A DNA stretch of 20,922 nt from contig JAAYLQ010000037.1 of NCBI GenBank assembly GCA_012521805.1, positions 1-20,922 on the forward strand, given 5' to 3'. Every line of letters begins with the position of its first letter. The first letter of the stretch is position 1. Below the pieces are notes generated by a model, which saw only the letters and a program-made list of their open reading frames with translations, did no database searches and was not told the DNA's origin. Below are positions 1 through 8,246 of this stretch, in pieces. The stretch is from Bacillota bacterium (GTDB lineage Bacteria > Bacillota > Limnochordia > Darwinibacteriales > DTU012). The translations under genes were made by a program, and so were the position numbers.

Positions 1-178
1 CAGGGCTCCACTCTTACTGACGGGACAGCTTAGAGCTTCCCAAGGAGGTTCGACGGAACGCCCTACCGTTACGAGAAGATTAGACTGTCTGAAGTGGAAT
101 TCCTATGTGGTTGTCAAAGGTCAATGTCTTTGATTAACATGGTATGTCTGCATCACCATTGTACAAGGAGGTAAGGGC
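1..178. other. Non-coding segment upstream of scpB, origin unknown
   Basis: No convincing gene is seen here. One + frame is open from base 2 to a TGA at 131-133, but its 43 residues resemble nothing I recognise, and in particular not the C-terminus of ScpA, the usual upstream partner of scpB. A hairpin can form from TCAAAG (114-119) and CTTTGA (128-133), extendable by GTT/AAC (110-112/136-138); no T-run follows, so it is not a standard terminator. The last bases hold the scpB ribosome binding site AAGGAGGT (165-172). Confidence 0.4.
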
Positions 179-709
179 GTGACTTTAGAAGAGTCTTATA
201 AGATTATTGAAGCTCTCATTTTTGCGGCTCCTTATCCCCTAACCATTAAAGAAATCAGTGATATCATTGCCATCGATGAAAAAATTGTGGCAAGGTTGAT
301 CGAAGATATTGCTGATAAATACAGCGGTTGTGGATTTATGCTTCGGAAAGTGGCTGGAGGATATCAGTTTGTTACTCGGCCTGAGCTCAGTGAATGGGTA
401 GAAAAACTGGGCCGCAAGATCATTCATACCCCTTTGTCAGCACCAGCATTAGAAACCTTAGCGATAATAGCTTATCAGCAGCCGGTAACCCGGGCTGAGA
501 TCGAAAAGATTAGAGGGGTACGGGCAGATAGTGCTATCAACACCCTGCTTGAGCGGGAACTGATTGCGGAGGTCGGCCGCAAAGATGGACCTGGCAGACC
601 TATTTTATTTGGTACTACTGAAAAGTTCTTGCTGGAATTTAATCTCAAATCTTTAGATGATCTGCCGCGTCGTTCCGAATTCCCTCGGCTAGTGAACGAG
701 GATGAATAA
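179..709 (+). CDS. scpB: Segregation and condensation protein B (ScpB)
   Basis: ScpB is the winged-helix kleisin-binding subunit of the SMC-ScpA-ScpB condensin that compacts and helps segregate the chromosome. The 176-residue length is close to the family norm. Residues 5-85 form a first winged-helix domain with the familiar opening IIEALIFAAPYPLTIKEI, and residues 88-165 form the second, with the conserved stretch ALETLAIIAYQQPVTRAEIE and a following IRGVRAD. The acidic tail is variable in the family. The start is GTG with AAGGAGGT seven bases upstream. ScpA normally lies directly upstream but is not visible in the 178 bases before it. The next gene (ytfI) follows after a gap of about 50 bases. 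Confidence 0.95.
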   Translation: MTLEESYKIIEALIFAAPYPLTIKEISDIIAIDEKIVARLIEDIADKYSGCGFMLRKVAGGYQFVTRPELSEWVEKLGRKIIHTPLSAPALETLAIIAYQQPVTRAEIEKIRGVRADSAINTLLERELIAEVGRKDGPGRPILFGTTEKFLLEFNLKSLDDLPRRSEFPRLVNEDE

Positions 710-758
710 GCCTAGTAAAATTTTGAAACAGTAAGATCGAGATATGGAGAGTGAGGCC

Positions 759-1346
759 ATGCTGCTCGGTCTTTTTTTCATTATTTTACTGTTATTGTTG
801 CTGCCCCATGCATTGGAATTCGAGTATCGGCGCCTTCAGGCAGATGGAAATTTAAAGATTGTCATTTGGATTTGGAAATTTCCGATTACACTGCGGGTAT
901 CATATCTCGAACGCCTTGGCAGCAGGTGGTTGGCAAAAGCAAATATTCACGTACCACAGGCTTCCAAGGATATTTCAACATCAGTGTCGCTGCGAGAAAT
1001 ATATCAGTTAGTTCATACTCCGCTGCCCCGGATTATTAAAATCGGATCCAAAATTGCGTCGTTTCTATTAAAAGAAATTGAAAAACTTGAAATAAAGCTG
1101 CTTTACAGCACCGGCGAAGCGGCGCTGACTGGATGGACGGCAGGAGCAGCATGGTGGCTTGTTTCGAGTGTGTTGAGCATACTTAACAACAGAATAGTCT
1201 TTTTGCATAAACCTCACGTTCAAATCAAACCTGTCTTTGGGCCACGCCTGTTTGATTTCTACCTGCACTGTATATTTCGAATTCGACTAGGTCACATTAT
1301 TGTTAGGAGCATTAAACAGCATTTGAAGCTGGGGAAAGGAGGCTAA
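759..1346 (+). CDS. ytfI: DUF2953 family protein (YtfI-like)
   Basis: This is a membrane-anchored protein of the DUF2953 family, whose biochemical role is unknown. It has a very hydrophobic N-terminal helix (MLLGLFFIILLLLLLPHALEF) followed by a basic, probably cytoplasmic region with the family-style YRR and GRLGH-like C-terminal pattern. I chose ATG 759 because GGAG (746-749) sits nine bases upstream; an in-frame ATG at 744 lacks a good ribosome binding site and would add five residues. It lies between scpB and ytfJ, as in many spore formers, and ends five bases before ytfJ, whose ribosome binding site overlaps its last codons. That coupling suggests a link with YtfJ and sporulation, by inference only. 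Confidence 0.75.
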   Translation: MLLGLFFIILLLLLLPHALEFEYRRLQADGNLKIVIWIWKFPITLRVSYLERLGSRWLAKANIHVPQASKDISTSVSLREIYQLVHTPLPRIIKIGSKIASFLLKEIEKLEIKLLYSTGEAALTGWTAGAAWWLVSSVLSILNNRIVFLHKPHVQIKPVFGPRLFDFYLHCIFRIRLGHIIVRSIKQHLKLGKGG

Positions 1347-1350
1347 TGGC

Positions 1351-1764
1351 TTGGAAGACAGTCATCCTATCGAAGGTTTGATGGAAACAGCAATGGAAAG
1401 CCTCAAAGCAATGGTTGATGTTAATACGATTTTAGGGGATCCCGTTGAGACACCAGATGGTAATGTTATCGTACCTGTCAGCAGGGTTAGTTTTGGTTTT
1501 GCAGCGGGGGGCACAGAATTTCAAGGTCAAAACGACAGCTCTTCAGGAGAACTCCCCTTTGGTGGAGGCAGCGGCGGTGGAATCTCACTTAATCCAGTGG
1601 CATTTTTGGTAGTAGGTAATGATCAGGTTAGACTACTGCCGGTGGACAACACTGCGATCTACGATCGCTTAGTAGATATGATTCCAAAGCTAATGGAACA
1701 GATTCGCGGCATAAAAGGCGGGCAGAATCAAGATCACAGCAAGCAGAATATGTTTGAAATCTAA
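1351..1764 (+). CDS. ytfJ: Sporulation protein YtfJ (GerW family)
   Basis: This belongs to the YtfJ/GerW family; in Bacillus subtilis the homologue is made in the forespore and affects germination. The 137-residue protein shows the family signature: HPIEGLMETAMESLKAMVDV at the N-terminus, then GDPVETPDGNVIVPVSRVSFGF, a glycine-rich FGGGSGGG segment (about residues 70-77), and NPVAFLVV. The start is TTG 1351, supported by AAGGAGG (1336-1342) eight bases upstream and by the family's usual beginning just before HPIEGLM. The ATG at 1346 is out of frame. It closes the first operon; a strong terminator begins two bases after the stop. Confidence 0.93.
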   Translation: MEDSHPIEGLMETAMESLKAMVDVNTILGDPVETPDGNVIVPVSRVSFGFAAGGTEFQGQNDSSSGELPFGGGSGGGISLNPVAFLVVGNDQVRLLPVDNTAIYDRLVDMIPKLMEQIRGIKGGQNQDHSKQNMFEI

Positions 1765-1765
1765 T

Positions 1766-1788
1766 GAGGGGCTTTCCCCTCTTTTTTT
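1766..1788 (+). terminator. Rho-independent terminator after ytfJ
   Basis: GAGGGG (1766-1771), a CTTT loop, CCCCTC (1776-1781), then seven T residues (1782-1788). It ends the scpB-ytfI-ytfJ transcript. Confidence 0.9.
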
Positions 1789-1843
1789 CTTGTAAAAACC
1801 AATGTGCTCAGGTAAGATGATAATAATGAGGAGCAGTGATGAC

Positions 1844-2575
1844 ATGAAAGAAAGATTGCAGAAAGTTTTAGCTCAAGCCGGTGTTGCATCACGCCGTGCC
1901 AGTGAAAAATTGATTATCGCTGGACGTGTGACAGTAAACGGCAGGATAGTAACTGAGTTAGGTACAAAAGTGGATTTGAACCAGGATACTGTGAAGGTAG
2001 ATGGGAAACCAATTGAAGTTAAAGAACGTTTTGTTTACTACATCCTACATAAACCCCGCGGTTATTTGACTACTGTGGAAGATGACCGCGGCAGAAGGAC
2101 AGTGATGCAGCTCCTGGAACCTGTTAAAGAAAGAATATACCCTGTTGGCAGATTGGACTACGATTCAGAGGGCCTGCTGCTTCTGACAAATGACGGACAA
2201 CTGGCTCACCGCCTGATGCATCCAAGGTATCAAGTGCGCAAATTTTACCTGGTGGAGGTTACCGGGGAAGTTTCGCAAGCAGCATTAGAAACGCTACGTT
2301 CTGGTGTACAACTTGATGATGGAATTACCAGTTCCGCATATGTTGAACTTCTAGCTAATAGTCCGCAAAAATCGCTGTTAAAGATCGGGATCCATGAAGG
2401 CAGAAACCGTCAAATTCGCCGCATGTGCCAAGCTGTTGGTCTGCCGGTTCGCCGTCTAATTCGAACTCAGTTTGGTCCGATTAAGCTTGGCAAGCTGTCC
2501 CCAGGGAAATTTCGCCAGCTGACTGCCCAGGAAGTTGGCAAACTGAAACAGGCGGTGAAACATCGTGGCAAATAG
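1844..2575 (+). CDS. rluB: rRNA pseudouridine synthase, RluB type
   Basis: This enzyme converts a uridine of 23S rRNA (U2605 region in E. coli numbering for RluB) to pseudouridine. Residues 1-55 form an S4 RNA-binding domain beginning with ERLQKVLAQAGVASRR. The catalytic domain carries GRLDYDSEGLLLLTNDG (about 102-118), with Asp105 as the expected nucleophile, and the EGRNRQIRRM motif further on. I chose ATG 1844, ten bases after AGGAG (1829-1833), giving 243 residues beginning close to where homologues begin; the reading frame is open back to an ATG at 1802. It overlaps the next gene by 11 bases. RluB versus the related RluE/RluF cannot be settled by eye, but the genomic place is that of rluB. 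Confidence 0.9.
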   Translation: MKERLQKVLAQAGVASRRASEKLIIAGRVTVNGRIVTELGTKVDLNQDTVKVDGKPIEVKERFVYYILHKPRGYLTTVEDDRGRRTVMQLLEPVKERIYPVGRLDYDSEGLLLLTNDGQLAHRLMHPRYQVRKFYLVEVTGEVSQAALETLRSGVQLDDGITSSAYVELLANSPQKSLLKIGIHEGRNRQIRRMCQAVGLPVRRLIRTQFGPIKLGKLSPGKFRQLTAQEVGKLKQAVKHRGK

Positions 2576-3800
2576 AGTAATAGTCGTGGGAGCAGGAGCT
2601 GCAGGACTAATGGCAGCAGGTACTGCAGCACTACAAGGTGCAGAGGTTTTAGTAATCGAAAAAAACGCAATTCCAGCGAAAAAAATCAGGATATCAGGTA
2701 AAGGACGCTGCAATATTACTAACGCGCGACCGATAGCAGAATTTATCCCTAATTATCCGGGAAACGGTAAGTTTCTCTACAGTGCGCTCAATCGATTTAC
2801 GAACCAGGATCTAATCAACCTTTTAGCAGAATATGGATTGGAAACTAAGGTTGAACGGGGACAGCGAGTTTTTCCTGTTTCAGATGATGCAAACCAGGTA
2901 GCAGATACTTTAACTAGCTTTGCGCGAACTGCCGGTGCTGAATTTAAATTCAATACCGAAGTGCAGCGGATAACGGTGTCAAATCAAAAGGTTCAGGGTG
3001 TGGTCACCAGTGCTGGATTTTATGCTGCCGATCGAGTGATTATTGCCACCGGTGGATCCAGCTATCCTCGGACTGGATCTACAGGTGATGGCTATACATT
3101 TGCTAAGGAATTGGGGCATACCGTTGTTCCGCTATTTCCGGCTTTAGTGGCACTTAGGACACAGGAAACTTGGGTTCAGCAGGTTTCCGGGTTGAGCTTA
3201 AAAAATGTTACCGCGGCTATTTGCTGCGACAGTGAAAGGCACAGCGAATTTGGGGAGATGCAGTTTGCCCATTTTGGCGTGACTGGACCGATCATCTTGA
3301 CCTTAAGTCGTCAAGCTGCTGTTTGGCTGAGGGAGGGTAGAAAAGTTACCCTGAGTATAGACTTAAAACCGGCATTGTCTGAGTCAGAATTGGACAAGCG
3401 GCTGCAGAGCGATTTCCGCAAGTACCAGCGGAAACAATTTAAAAACAGTCTTAATGATCTGCTGCCGAAAAGTCTGATCCCAGTGATAATAGAACTGTCA
3501 CAAATTCCCCCCGACAAGCAGGTACATCAAATTACGAGAACAGAAAGATTCGCTCTGATCAGGCTGTTAAAGCAGTTAACGTTAACCATTGCTAATACAC
3601 TTCCATTATCATCAGCAATTGTTACCGCCGGCGGAGTGTCCACTGCTGAGATTAATCCGAAGACTATGGAATCAAAGTTGATTAAAGGATTGTATTTCGC
3701 TGGCGAAGTAATTGATATTGATGGAGTTACGGGAGGATTCAATCTGCAGGCAGCCTTTTCTACCGGAAATGCAGCAGGATTTCATGCCGGTCAAGGTTAA
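2565..3800 (+). CDS. FAD-dependent oxidoreductase, HI0933/YtfP family
   Basis: A flavoprotein of the HI0933-like family (B. subtilis YtfP), often labelled NAD(P)/FAD-dependent or aminoacetone-oxidase-like; its substrate is not established. The N-terminus has the dinucleotide-binding motif VIVVGAGAAGLMAAG (residues 5-19) and an acidic end of strand 2 (LVIEKN). The family hallmark ISGKGRCNITNA follows at about residue 43. The C-terminus has GLYFAGEVIDIDGVTGGFNL, which completes the FAD site, then the AAFSTGNAAG helix. The length of 411 is usual. The GTG start lies inside the end of rluB (11-base overlap), so the two are translationally coupled. Confidence 0.88.
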   Translation: MANRVIVVGAGAAGLMAAGTAALQGAEVLVIEKNAIPAKKIRISGKGRCNITNARPIAEFIPNYPGNGKFLYSALNRFTNQDLINLLAEYGLETKVERGQRVFPVSDDANQVADTLTSFARTAGAEFKFNTEVQRITVSNQKVQGVVTSAGFYAADRVIIATGGSSYPRTGSTGDGYTFAKELGHTVVPLFPALVALRTQETWVQQVSGLSLKNVTAAICCDSERHSEFGEMQFAHFGVTGPIILTLSRQAAVWLREGRKVTLSIDLKPALSESELDKRLQSDFRKYQRKQFKNSLNDLLPKSLIPVIIELSQIPPDKQVHQITRTERFALIRLLKQLTLTIANTLPLSSAIVTAGGVSTAEINPKTMESKLIKGLYFAGEVIDIDGVTGGFNLQAAFSTGNAAGFHAGQG

Positions 3801-3831
3801 TTGTTATATGAAAAGGGAGGGGTAACCGAAA

Positions 3832-4200
3832 TTGGTACGGGCTGTACGAGGAGCAATTACAGTAGACAAAAATGACGCAGGGGAAATAATTGAGGCTACT
3901 AAGCTTCTGCTTAATGAAATCATGAGTCAGAATAACTTAACAGAAGAGGAACTAATCAGTATGATTTTCACAGTGACCCCAGATCTCGATCAAGCTTTTC
4001 CTGCTGTGGCAGCCAGAGAGTGTGGGTATACCCAGACTCCCCTAATGTGTTCAGTTGAAATTCCTGTGCCGGGGAGTTTGCCGCGGTGCATTCGGGTTAT
4101 GATTCACTGCCATACTGATTTAGCTAAAGCCGAAATCCGCCACATCTATCTGCGGGAGGCTGTAAGATTAAGACCTGATTTGGTAAAGGGTGGAGAGTAA
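3832..4200 (+). CDS. aroH: Chorismate mutase, AroH type
   Basis: This enzyme converts chorismate to prephenate for phenylalanine and tyrosine synthesis. It is the small trimeric AroH type known from B. subtilis, not the helical AroQ type. All main active-site residues of that family appear at matching places: Arg6, Arg62, Cys73, Glu76, Arg88 and Tyr106. The length of 122 residues fits. The start is TTG 3832, nine bases after GGGAGGGG (3815-3822). The stop overlaps the hisC start by one base (TAATG), so the two are coupled. Confidence 0.93.
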   Translation: MVRAVRGAITVDKNDAGEIIEATKLLLNEIMSQNNLTEEELISMIFTVTPDLDQAFPAVAARECGYTQTPLMCSVEIPVPGSLPRCIRVMIHCHTDLAKAEIRHIYLREAVRLRPDLVKGGE

Positions 4201-5294
4201 TGGTAATTAGATATCGTAAAGAGTTGGATCTGATCGAACCGTATATTCCTGGAAAACATCTGGATGAAGTAAAGCGGGAGTATGGTTTATCAGATATCAT
4301 TAAATTAGCTTCAAATGAAAATCCCCTTGGGATGAGCAGTCTAGCTCGTGAAGCAATTATTGCCAATCTGGAAAATGTGCATTTATATCCCGATGGAAAT
4401 GCTACTGCTCTGAGGAGCAAGTTGGCTGAACATTTATCGGTATCAACTGAGCAGATAATTGTAGGTAATGGCTCGGACGAGATTATTAAAATGATTGCTG
4501 AAGCATATTTGGAACCTGGGGATGAAGTGATTATCTCAGAGCCGACTTTTTCACAATACCGGTTTGCAGCAACTTTGATGGGTGCGGAAATTATTTCTGT
4601 ACCGCTGAACAATTACTGCTATAATTTAAAAGCGATCGCAGAAAAGGTTTCTGAGCAGACTAAGCTTATTTTCGTCTGTAATCCGAACAATCCTACAGGC
4701 ACGATTGTCCCTCAAAATGAATTAGAGCAGTTTCTACAAGTAATTCCAAAAACAGTTTTAGTGGTGGTTGATGAAGCCTATTACGAGTATGTTCAAACCG
4801 ATACATATCCTCAAACAGTCAGCTTACTCAAGGATTATCCAAACTTGCTCATTACCAGGACCTTTTCGAAAATATATGGTCTGGCTGCTCTCCGTGTTGG
4901 CTATGGAATTGCTGATCCAGCAATCATCAGCACATTGGCCAAAGCGAAAGAACCTTTTAATGTCAACACGTTGGCCCAGGCTGCAGCGCTGGCAAGCTTA
5001 AACGATCCTCAACATGTGCAGAAAAGCATTGAGCTAAACGAGCAGGGGAAGCGGTACTTGTATGAGCAGTTTGAGCTTTTAGGGCTGGATTATGTACCAA
5101 CTGAAACAAACTTCATATTAGCGGATCTTAATGCCGATGCAGATCATATATTTAAACAGCTGTTAGCTAAGGGTGTGATTATTCGTTCTGCAGCTCCCTT
5201 TGGGCTGCCCAGTTTCATCCGCATCACAATCGGGACGATGGAACAGAACCGCAGGTTTATTGGTGCATTGAGGGAGGTTCTTCCATGCAGATAG
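4200..5294 (+). CDS. hisC: Histidinol-phosphate aminotransferase
   Basis: A fold-type I PLP aminotransferase that converts imidazole acetol phosphate plus glutamate to histidinol phosphate. Visible motifs are SNENPLG (38-44), NPNNPTGT (161-168), the PLP-contacting DEAYYEY (191-197), and TRTFSKIYGLAALRVGYG with Lys224 as the Schiff-base lysine; Arg341 in FIRITIGT should bind the substrate carboxylate. The 364 residues fit HisC. No other his genes are nearby; it is coupled to aroH by a one-base overlap. In B. subtilis the corresponding enzyme also transaminates aromatic keto acids, so a role in phenylalanine and tyrosine synthesis is a reasonable inference. It overlaps cmk by 10 bases. Confidence 0.92.
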   Translation: MVIRYRKELDLIEPYIPGKHLDEVKREYGLSDIIKLASNENPLGMSSLAREAIIANLENVHLYPDGNATALRSKLAEHLSVSTEQIIVGNGSDEIIKMIAEAYLEPGDEVIISEPTFSQYRFAATLMGAEIISVPLNNYCYNLKAIAEKVSEQTKLIFVCNPNNPTGTIVPQNELEQFLQVIPKTVLVVVDEAYYEYVQTDTYPQTVSLLKDYPNLLITRTFSKIYGLAALRVGYGIADPAIISTLAKAKEPFNVNTLAQAAALASLNDPQHVQKSIELNEQGKRYLYEQFELLGLDYVPTETNFILADLNADADHIFKQLLAKGVIIRSAAPFGLPSFIRITIGTMEQNRRFIGALREVLPCR

Positions 5295-5962
5295 CGATCG
5301 ATGGACCTGCAGGAGCTGGTAAAAGCACTGTGGCTAAGATGGTAGCAGATAAGTTAGGATATCTGTATATCGATACTGGTGCGATGTACCGCGCCTTAAC
5401 CTATTTTGTGCTGCAGGAAGGCCTAGATCCCCACTCGGAAGAACAAGTCTATCAGCTCTTGCAAAAGATGGATCTGCGTTTGATACCGTCAACCGATACA
5501 GGGGTTTCCTGCCGCGTTTTTATTGGCGAGCAGGAAATTACAGAAGAGATCCGCAAGCCGACTGTTTCCCAGTATGTGTCCATAGTTGCTAGTCATTCTT
5601 CGGTGCGAACGGCAATGGTAGAGCTGCAGAGGCGAATGGCGGCTTTAAATGATGTAGTGATGGACGGACGGGACATCGGAACAACAGTTCTTCCTAACGC
5701 CGATTTGAAAATCTTTTTATCGGCATCGGTTGAGGAGAGAGCGAAACGAAGGTATCAAGAACTGCTCAGCAAAGGCGTTGTTCTTGATTTTGATCAGCTG
5801 ATTGCTGAAATCAAGCAAAGAGATCTGGCGGATTCCACTCGAGCGGTGTCACCACTGCGCAAAGCTGAAGATGCTGTAGAAATTGATACAACCGAGTTAA
5901 CAGTGGCACAAGTTGTGGAGCAAGTTTTAAAGTTAGCAGTGCGGAGGGAAAACAGTGTATAG
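5285..5962 (+). CDS. cmk: Cytidylate kinase
   Basis: This enzyme phosphorylates CMP and dCMP with ATP. The P-loop GPAGAGKST lies at residues 6-14, the DTGAMYRA nucleotide-binding motif near 30-37 and the DGRDIGT motif in the middle; the R-rich lid (ERAKRRYQELL) and the RDLADSTRAVSPL stretch are also typical. The length of 225 is usual. It starts inside the end of hisC, with GGGAGG about eight bases upstream, and overlaps plsC by eight bases. Confidence 0.96.
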   Translation: MQIAIDGPAGAGKSTVAKMVADKLGYLYIDTGAMYRALTYFVLQEGLDPHSEEQVYQLLQKMDLRLIPSTDTGVSCRVFIGEQEITEEIRKPTVSQYVSIVASHSSVRTAMVELQRRMAALNDVVMDGRDIGTTVLPNADLKIFLSASVEERAKRRYQELLSKGVVLDFDQLIAEIKQRDLADSTRAVSPLRKAEDAVEIDTTELTVAQVVEQVLKLAVRRENSV

Positions 5963-6542
5963 TTTTTTGCGGTTAATTGCGGTTTTATTGGTAAAATCTT
6001 GGTTCAGCTTCTCCGTCATAGGAAAAGAAAATATTCCGGACAAGGCAGGAGTTATCGTTGCCAATCACGTCAGCATGCTTGATCCGATTGTACTAGGTGT
6101 AGCAGTATCACGACCGGTTCATTTTATGGCTAAGGCGGAACTGTTTAAAAATCGGCTTTTGAATTGGTTTTTTCGTAAACTCCACGCTTTTCCCGTTCGC
6201 CGTGGTGGTGCAGATCGAAGCGCAATCCGCACAGCTTTAGAAGTGTTATACAGCGGTGAGCTTCTGGGAATTTTTCCGGAAGGAACTAGGAACAAAGGCG
6301 AAGATCTGCTTCCTCTCCACAGCGGAGCAGCCCTGCTGGCAACCAGAGCTCAAGCTCCAATTGTGCCGGTTCTGATTAGGGGAACCCAAAAATTCCGCTT
6401 TCGCCAGAAAATTGATGTAATCATTGGTCAACCGATTCCGCCAAAAGAAGGTAAACGAGCAACTAAAGAAGAACTAGCAGAAATAAATAAAGTGATTTTA
6501 GAGCAATTTAATCATCTCAATAGGCAGGATTTTAATGCTTAA
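5955..6542 (+). CDS. plsC: 1-acyl-sn-glycerol-3-phosphate acyltransferase
   Basis: This membrane-associated enzyme acylates lysophosphatidic acid to phosphatidic acid. The catalytic H-X4-D motif is NHVSMLDP (His38, Asp43), and the phosphate-binding motif FPEGTRN lies at 107-113, with VPVLIRGT downstream. The 195-residue length fits the short bacterial PlsC group. The GTG start follows GGAGGG (5943-5948) by six bases and overlaps cmk by eight bases. With plsY 7 kb away, two steps of phosphatidate synthesis lie in the window. In many clostridia ispH follows here; it is absent. Confidence 0.93.
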   Translation: MYSFLRLIAVLLVKSWFSFSVIGKENIPDKAGVIVANHVSMLDPIVLGVAVSRPVHFMAKAELFKNRLLNWFFRKLHAFPVRRGGADRSAIRTALEVLYSGELLGIFPEGTRNKGEDLLPLHSGAALLATRAQAPIVPVLIRGTQKFRFRQKIDVIIGQPIPPKEGKRATKEELAEINKVILEQFNHLNRQDFNA

Positions 6543-6812
6543 CCGAGAATTGAAACAGAGAAATGATTTATGATGGAAAATTTTTTCGCAAAAGATGACA
6601 TACTATAGGGGAGCAGAAAATAATCTTGTGTTTTTACCTATACTGCTTTTCATAAACAATAGGGTACATATTGTGAGAAACAGTGATAGGTATGAAATAA
6701 ATAAAGGTAGTGGAAGGTGTCCTGAGGTTAGGGCAGTAAAATGCGCTATTGTATTTCGGTATAGTGCGGCAGCCTTGTCTCTGGACTGGTAATCGAGGGG
6801 GTTATTGAGAGA
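6543..6812 (+). promoter_or_regulatory. Leader region of rpsA with possible hairpins
   Basis: This 270-base gap holds no credible gene; an open frame at 6595-6792 has no ribosome binding site. A seven-base-pair hairpin is possible between GCGCTAT (6743-6749) and ATAGTGC (6761-6767). Further on, CCTTG (6773-6777) can pair with CGAGG (6794-6798), which would cover part of the GAGGGGG ribosome binding site of rpsA (6795-6801). TATACT near 6639 is a good -10 match but lacks a -35 at the right distance, so no promoter is called. Feedback control of S1 by this leader is an inference. Confidence 0.3.
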
Positions 6813-8108
6813 ATGAGTGAATTTACAGAGGAAAAAGTTGTAGTTAATGGTCCAGCAGACCAAAACGAGACGATTCAGGAAGTTGAGGTACCTGAAACTG
6901 GAGTTGAAACTAACGCTGAGGCAGATGCTCCAAGTGAAGTATCCCATGAGGAAGTAATGCAAGAGTATTCTGATATGCCTACACCTGTACCGAATACAGT
7001 AGTTACTGGCAAAGTTGTTCAAATCGGTACTGATGAGGTGCTAGTAGATATAGGTTATAAATCTGAAGGTAGAATCCCATTGAACGAAATGGGCTTAAAA
7101 CCAAACCAAGAACCAAAGGATGCTTTTACTTTAGAACAAGAAGTAGATGTCTGGGTTCTAAAGGTTGACGATGCTGAAGGCAATGTTGTTTTATCCAAAC
7201 GCAGAGCGGATGCACAAAAAGCATGGGCTCAATTAGAACAGCTCCATGCTGAAGGCAAACCAATTACTGCAGAGGTAACCCAAGTAGTCAAAGGTGGGTT
7301 ATTGGTAGATCTGGGTGTTCGCGGATTTATTCCTGCCAGTCATATTTCCCGCAATTATGTTGATGATCTTGAAAAATATGTTGGTCAAACCCTTGAGTTT
7401 AAGATCATCGAGCTTGATCGGCAGAAGAATAATGTTGTTTTATCCCGCAAAGAACTGCTCGAAGAGGAGTACCAAAAAGCCAAGGAAGAAATTTTCAATA
7501 CCTTAGAGGAAAACGCCATCGTTGATGGTGTTGTAAGACGGATTACTGATTTTGGTGCCTTTGTTGATATCGGTGGCGGAGTAGAAGGTCTGCTCCATGT
7601 ATCTGAAATGGCCCACAGCCGCGTGAAACATCCATCAGATGTGGTATCCGAGGGTGACAAAATCAAAGTCATGGTTCTAGGTATTGATAAGGAATCAGAG
7701 CGTATTTCCCTTGGTTTAAAGCAAACCCTGCCTGATCCATGGGATACAATTGAGGAAAGATATCAGGTTGGTGACAAAGTTAAGGGTGTTGTTACCCGCA
7801 CAGTTGACTTTGGTGCATTTGTTAAACTGGAAGATGGCGTTGAAGGTCTGATTCACATTTCTCAACTTTCTCACCGTCATGTCGCTAAGACTGAGGATGT
7901 AGTTAGTGCTGGTGACGAAGTTGAAGCAAAGATTATTAGTCTCGATCCAGAAGCAAAACGGATTGGCTTAAGCATCCGCGAACTTGAACCTAAACCAGAA
8001 GTGAAAAAAGAGGTTAAAAAACCTGAAAAAGTCGAAGAAAAACCTGAGGATGAAGAACTAACTACTACCCTTGGGGATATGTTCGGCGATTTGTTTAAAA
8101 ATCAATAA
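6813..8108 (+). CDS. rpsA: 30S ribosomal protein S1 homologue
   Basis: An S1-family RNA-binding protein of 431 residues with four S1 (OB-fold) domains at roughly 60-130, 147-214, 232-300 and 317-386. The third and fourth carry the clearest signature, such as ITDFGAFVDIGGGVEGLLHVSE and VDFGAFVKLEDGVEGLIHIS-type runs. An acidic N-terminal extension (1-55) and a lysine/glutamate-rich tail flank them. The E. coli protein has six domains; four-domain S1 is usual in Bacillota, where its need in translation is less strict. The ATG follows GAGGGGG (6795-6801). It is the last gene before a strong terminator. Fusion or adjacency to ispH, frequent in clostridia, is not seen. Confidence 0.93.
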   Translation: MSEFTEEKVVVNGPADQNETIQEVEVPETGVETNAEADAPSEVSHEEVMQEYSDMPTPVPNTVVTGKVVQIGTDEVLVDIGYKSEGRIPLNEMGLKPNQEPKDAFTLEQEVDVWVLKVDDAEGNVVLSKRRADAQKAWAQLEQLHAEGKPITAEVTQVVKGGLLVDLGVRGFIPASHISRNYVDDLEKYVGQTLEFKIIELDRQKNNVVLSRKELLEEEYQKAKEEIFNTLEENAIVDGVVRRITDFGAFVDIGGGVEGLLHVSEMAHSRVKHPSDVVSEGDKIKVMVLGIDKESERISLGLKQTLPDPWDTIEERYQVGDKVKGVVTRTVDFGAFVKLEDGVEGLIHISQLSHRHVAKTEDVVSAGDEVEAKIISLDPEAKRIGLSIRELEPKPEVKKEVKKPEKVEEKPEDEELTTTLGDMFGDLFKNQ

Positions 8109-8120
8109 AGCTGAAAAAAT

Positions 8121-8154
8121 AAAGGGACCTTGTTGTACAACAAGGTCCCTTTTT
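8121..8154 (+). terminator. Strong palindromic terminator after rpsA
   Basis: A perfect 32-base palindrome (8121-8152) centred between 8136 and 8137, with arms AAAGGGACCTTGTTGT and its complement, followed by T residues to 8154. The A-run at its left means it could also stop transcription from the opposite side. Confidence 0.93.
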
Positions 8155-8246
8155 ATGTGCGTTTTTTTCAGCTGCAGATCCCACTTACATATTGGCAGAG
8201 ATGCAAGGGAAGAATAGCCTTAGATTGGAACAACAGGAGGGATACT

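Noticed and set aside
4124..4612. A 162-residue minus-strand frame opposite aroH and hisC
   Set aside because: It is a shadow of two clearly identified genes and carries no domain or ribosome binding site of its own.
6595..6792. A 65-residue open frame in the rpsA leader
   Set aside because: It has no ribosome binding site before its ATG, no recognisable motif, and a composition like non-coding DNA.
8130..8246. An N-terminal extension of the DUF1614 gene
   Set aside because: It would start inside the rpsA terminator, while ATG 8247 has a good ribosome binding site and begins directly with the first membrane segment.
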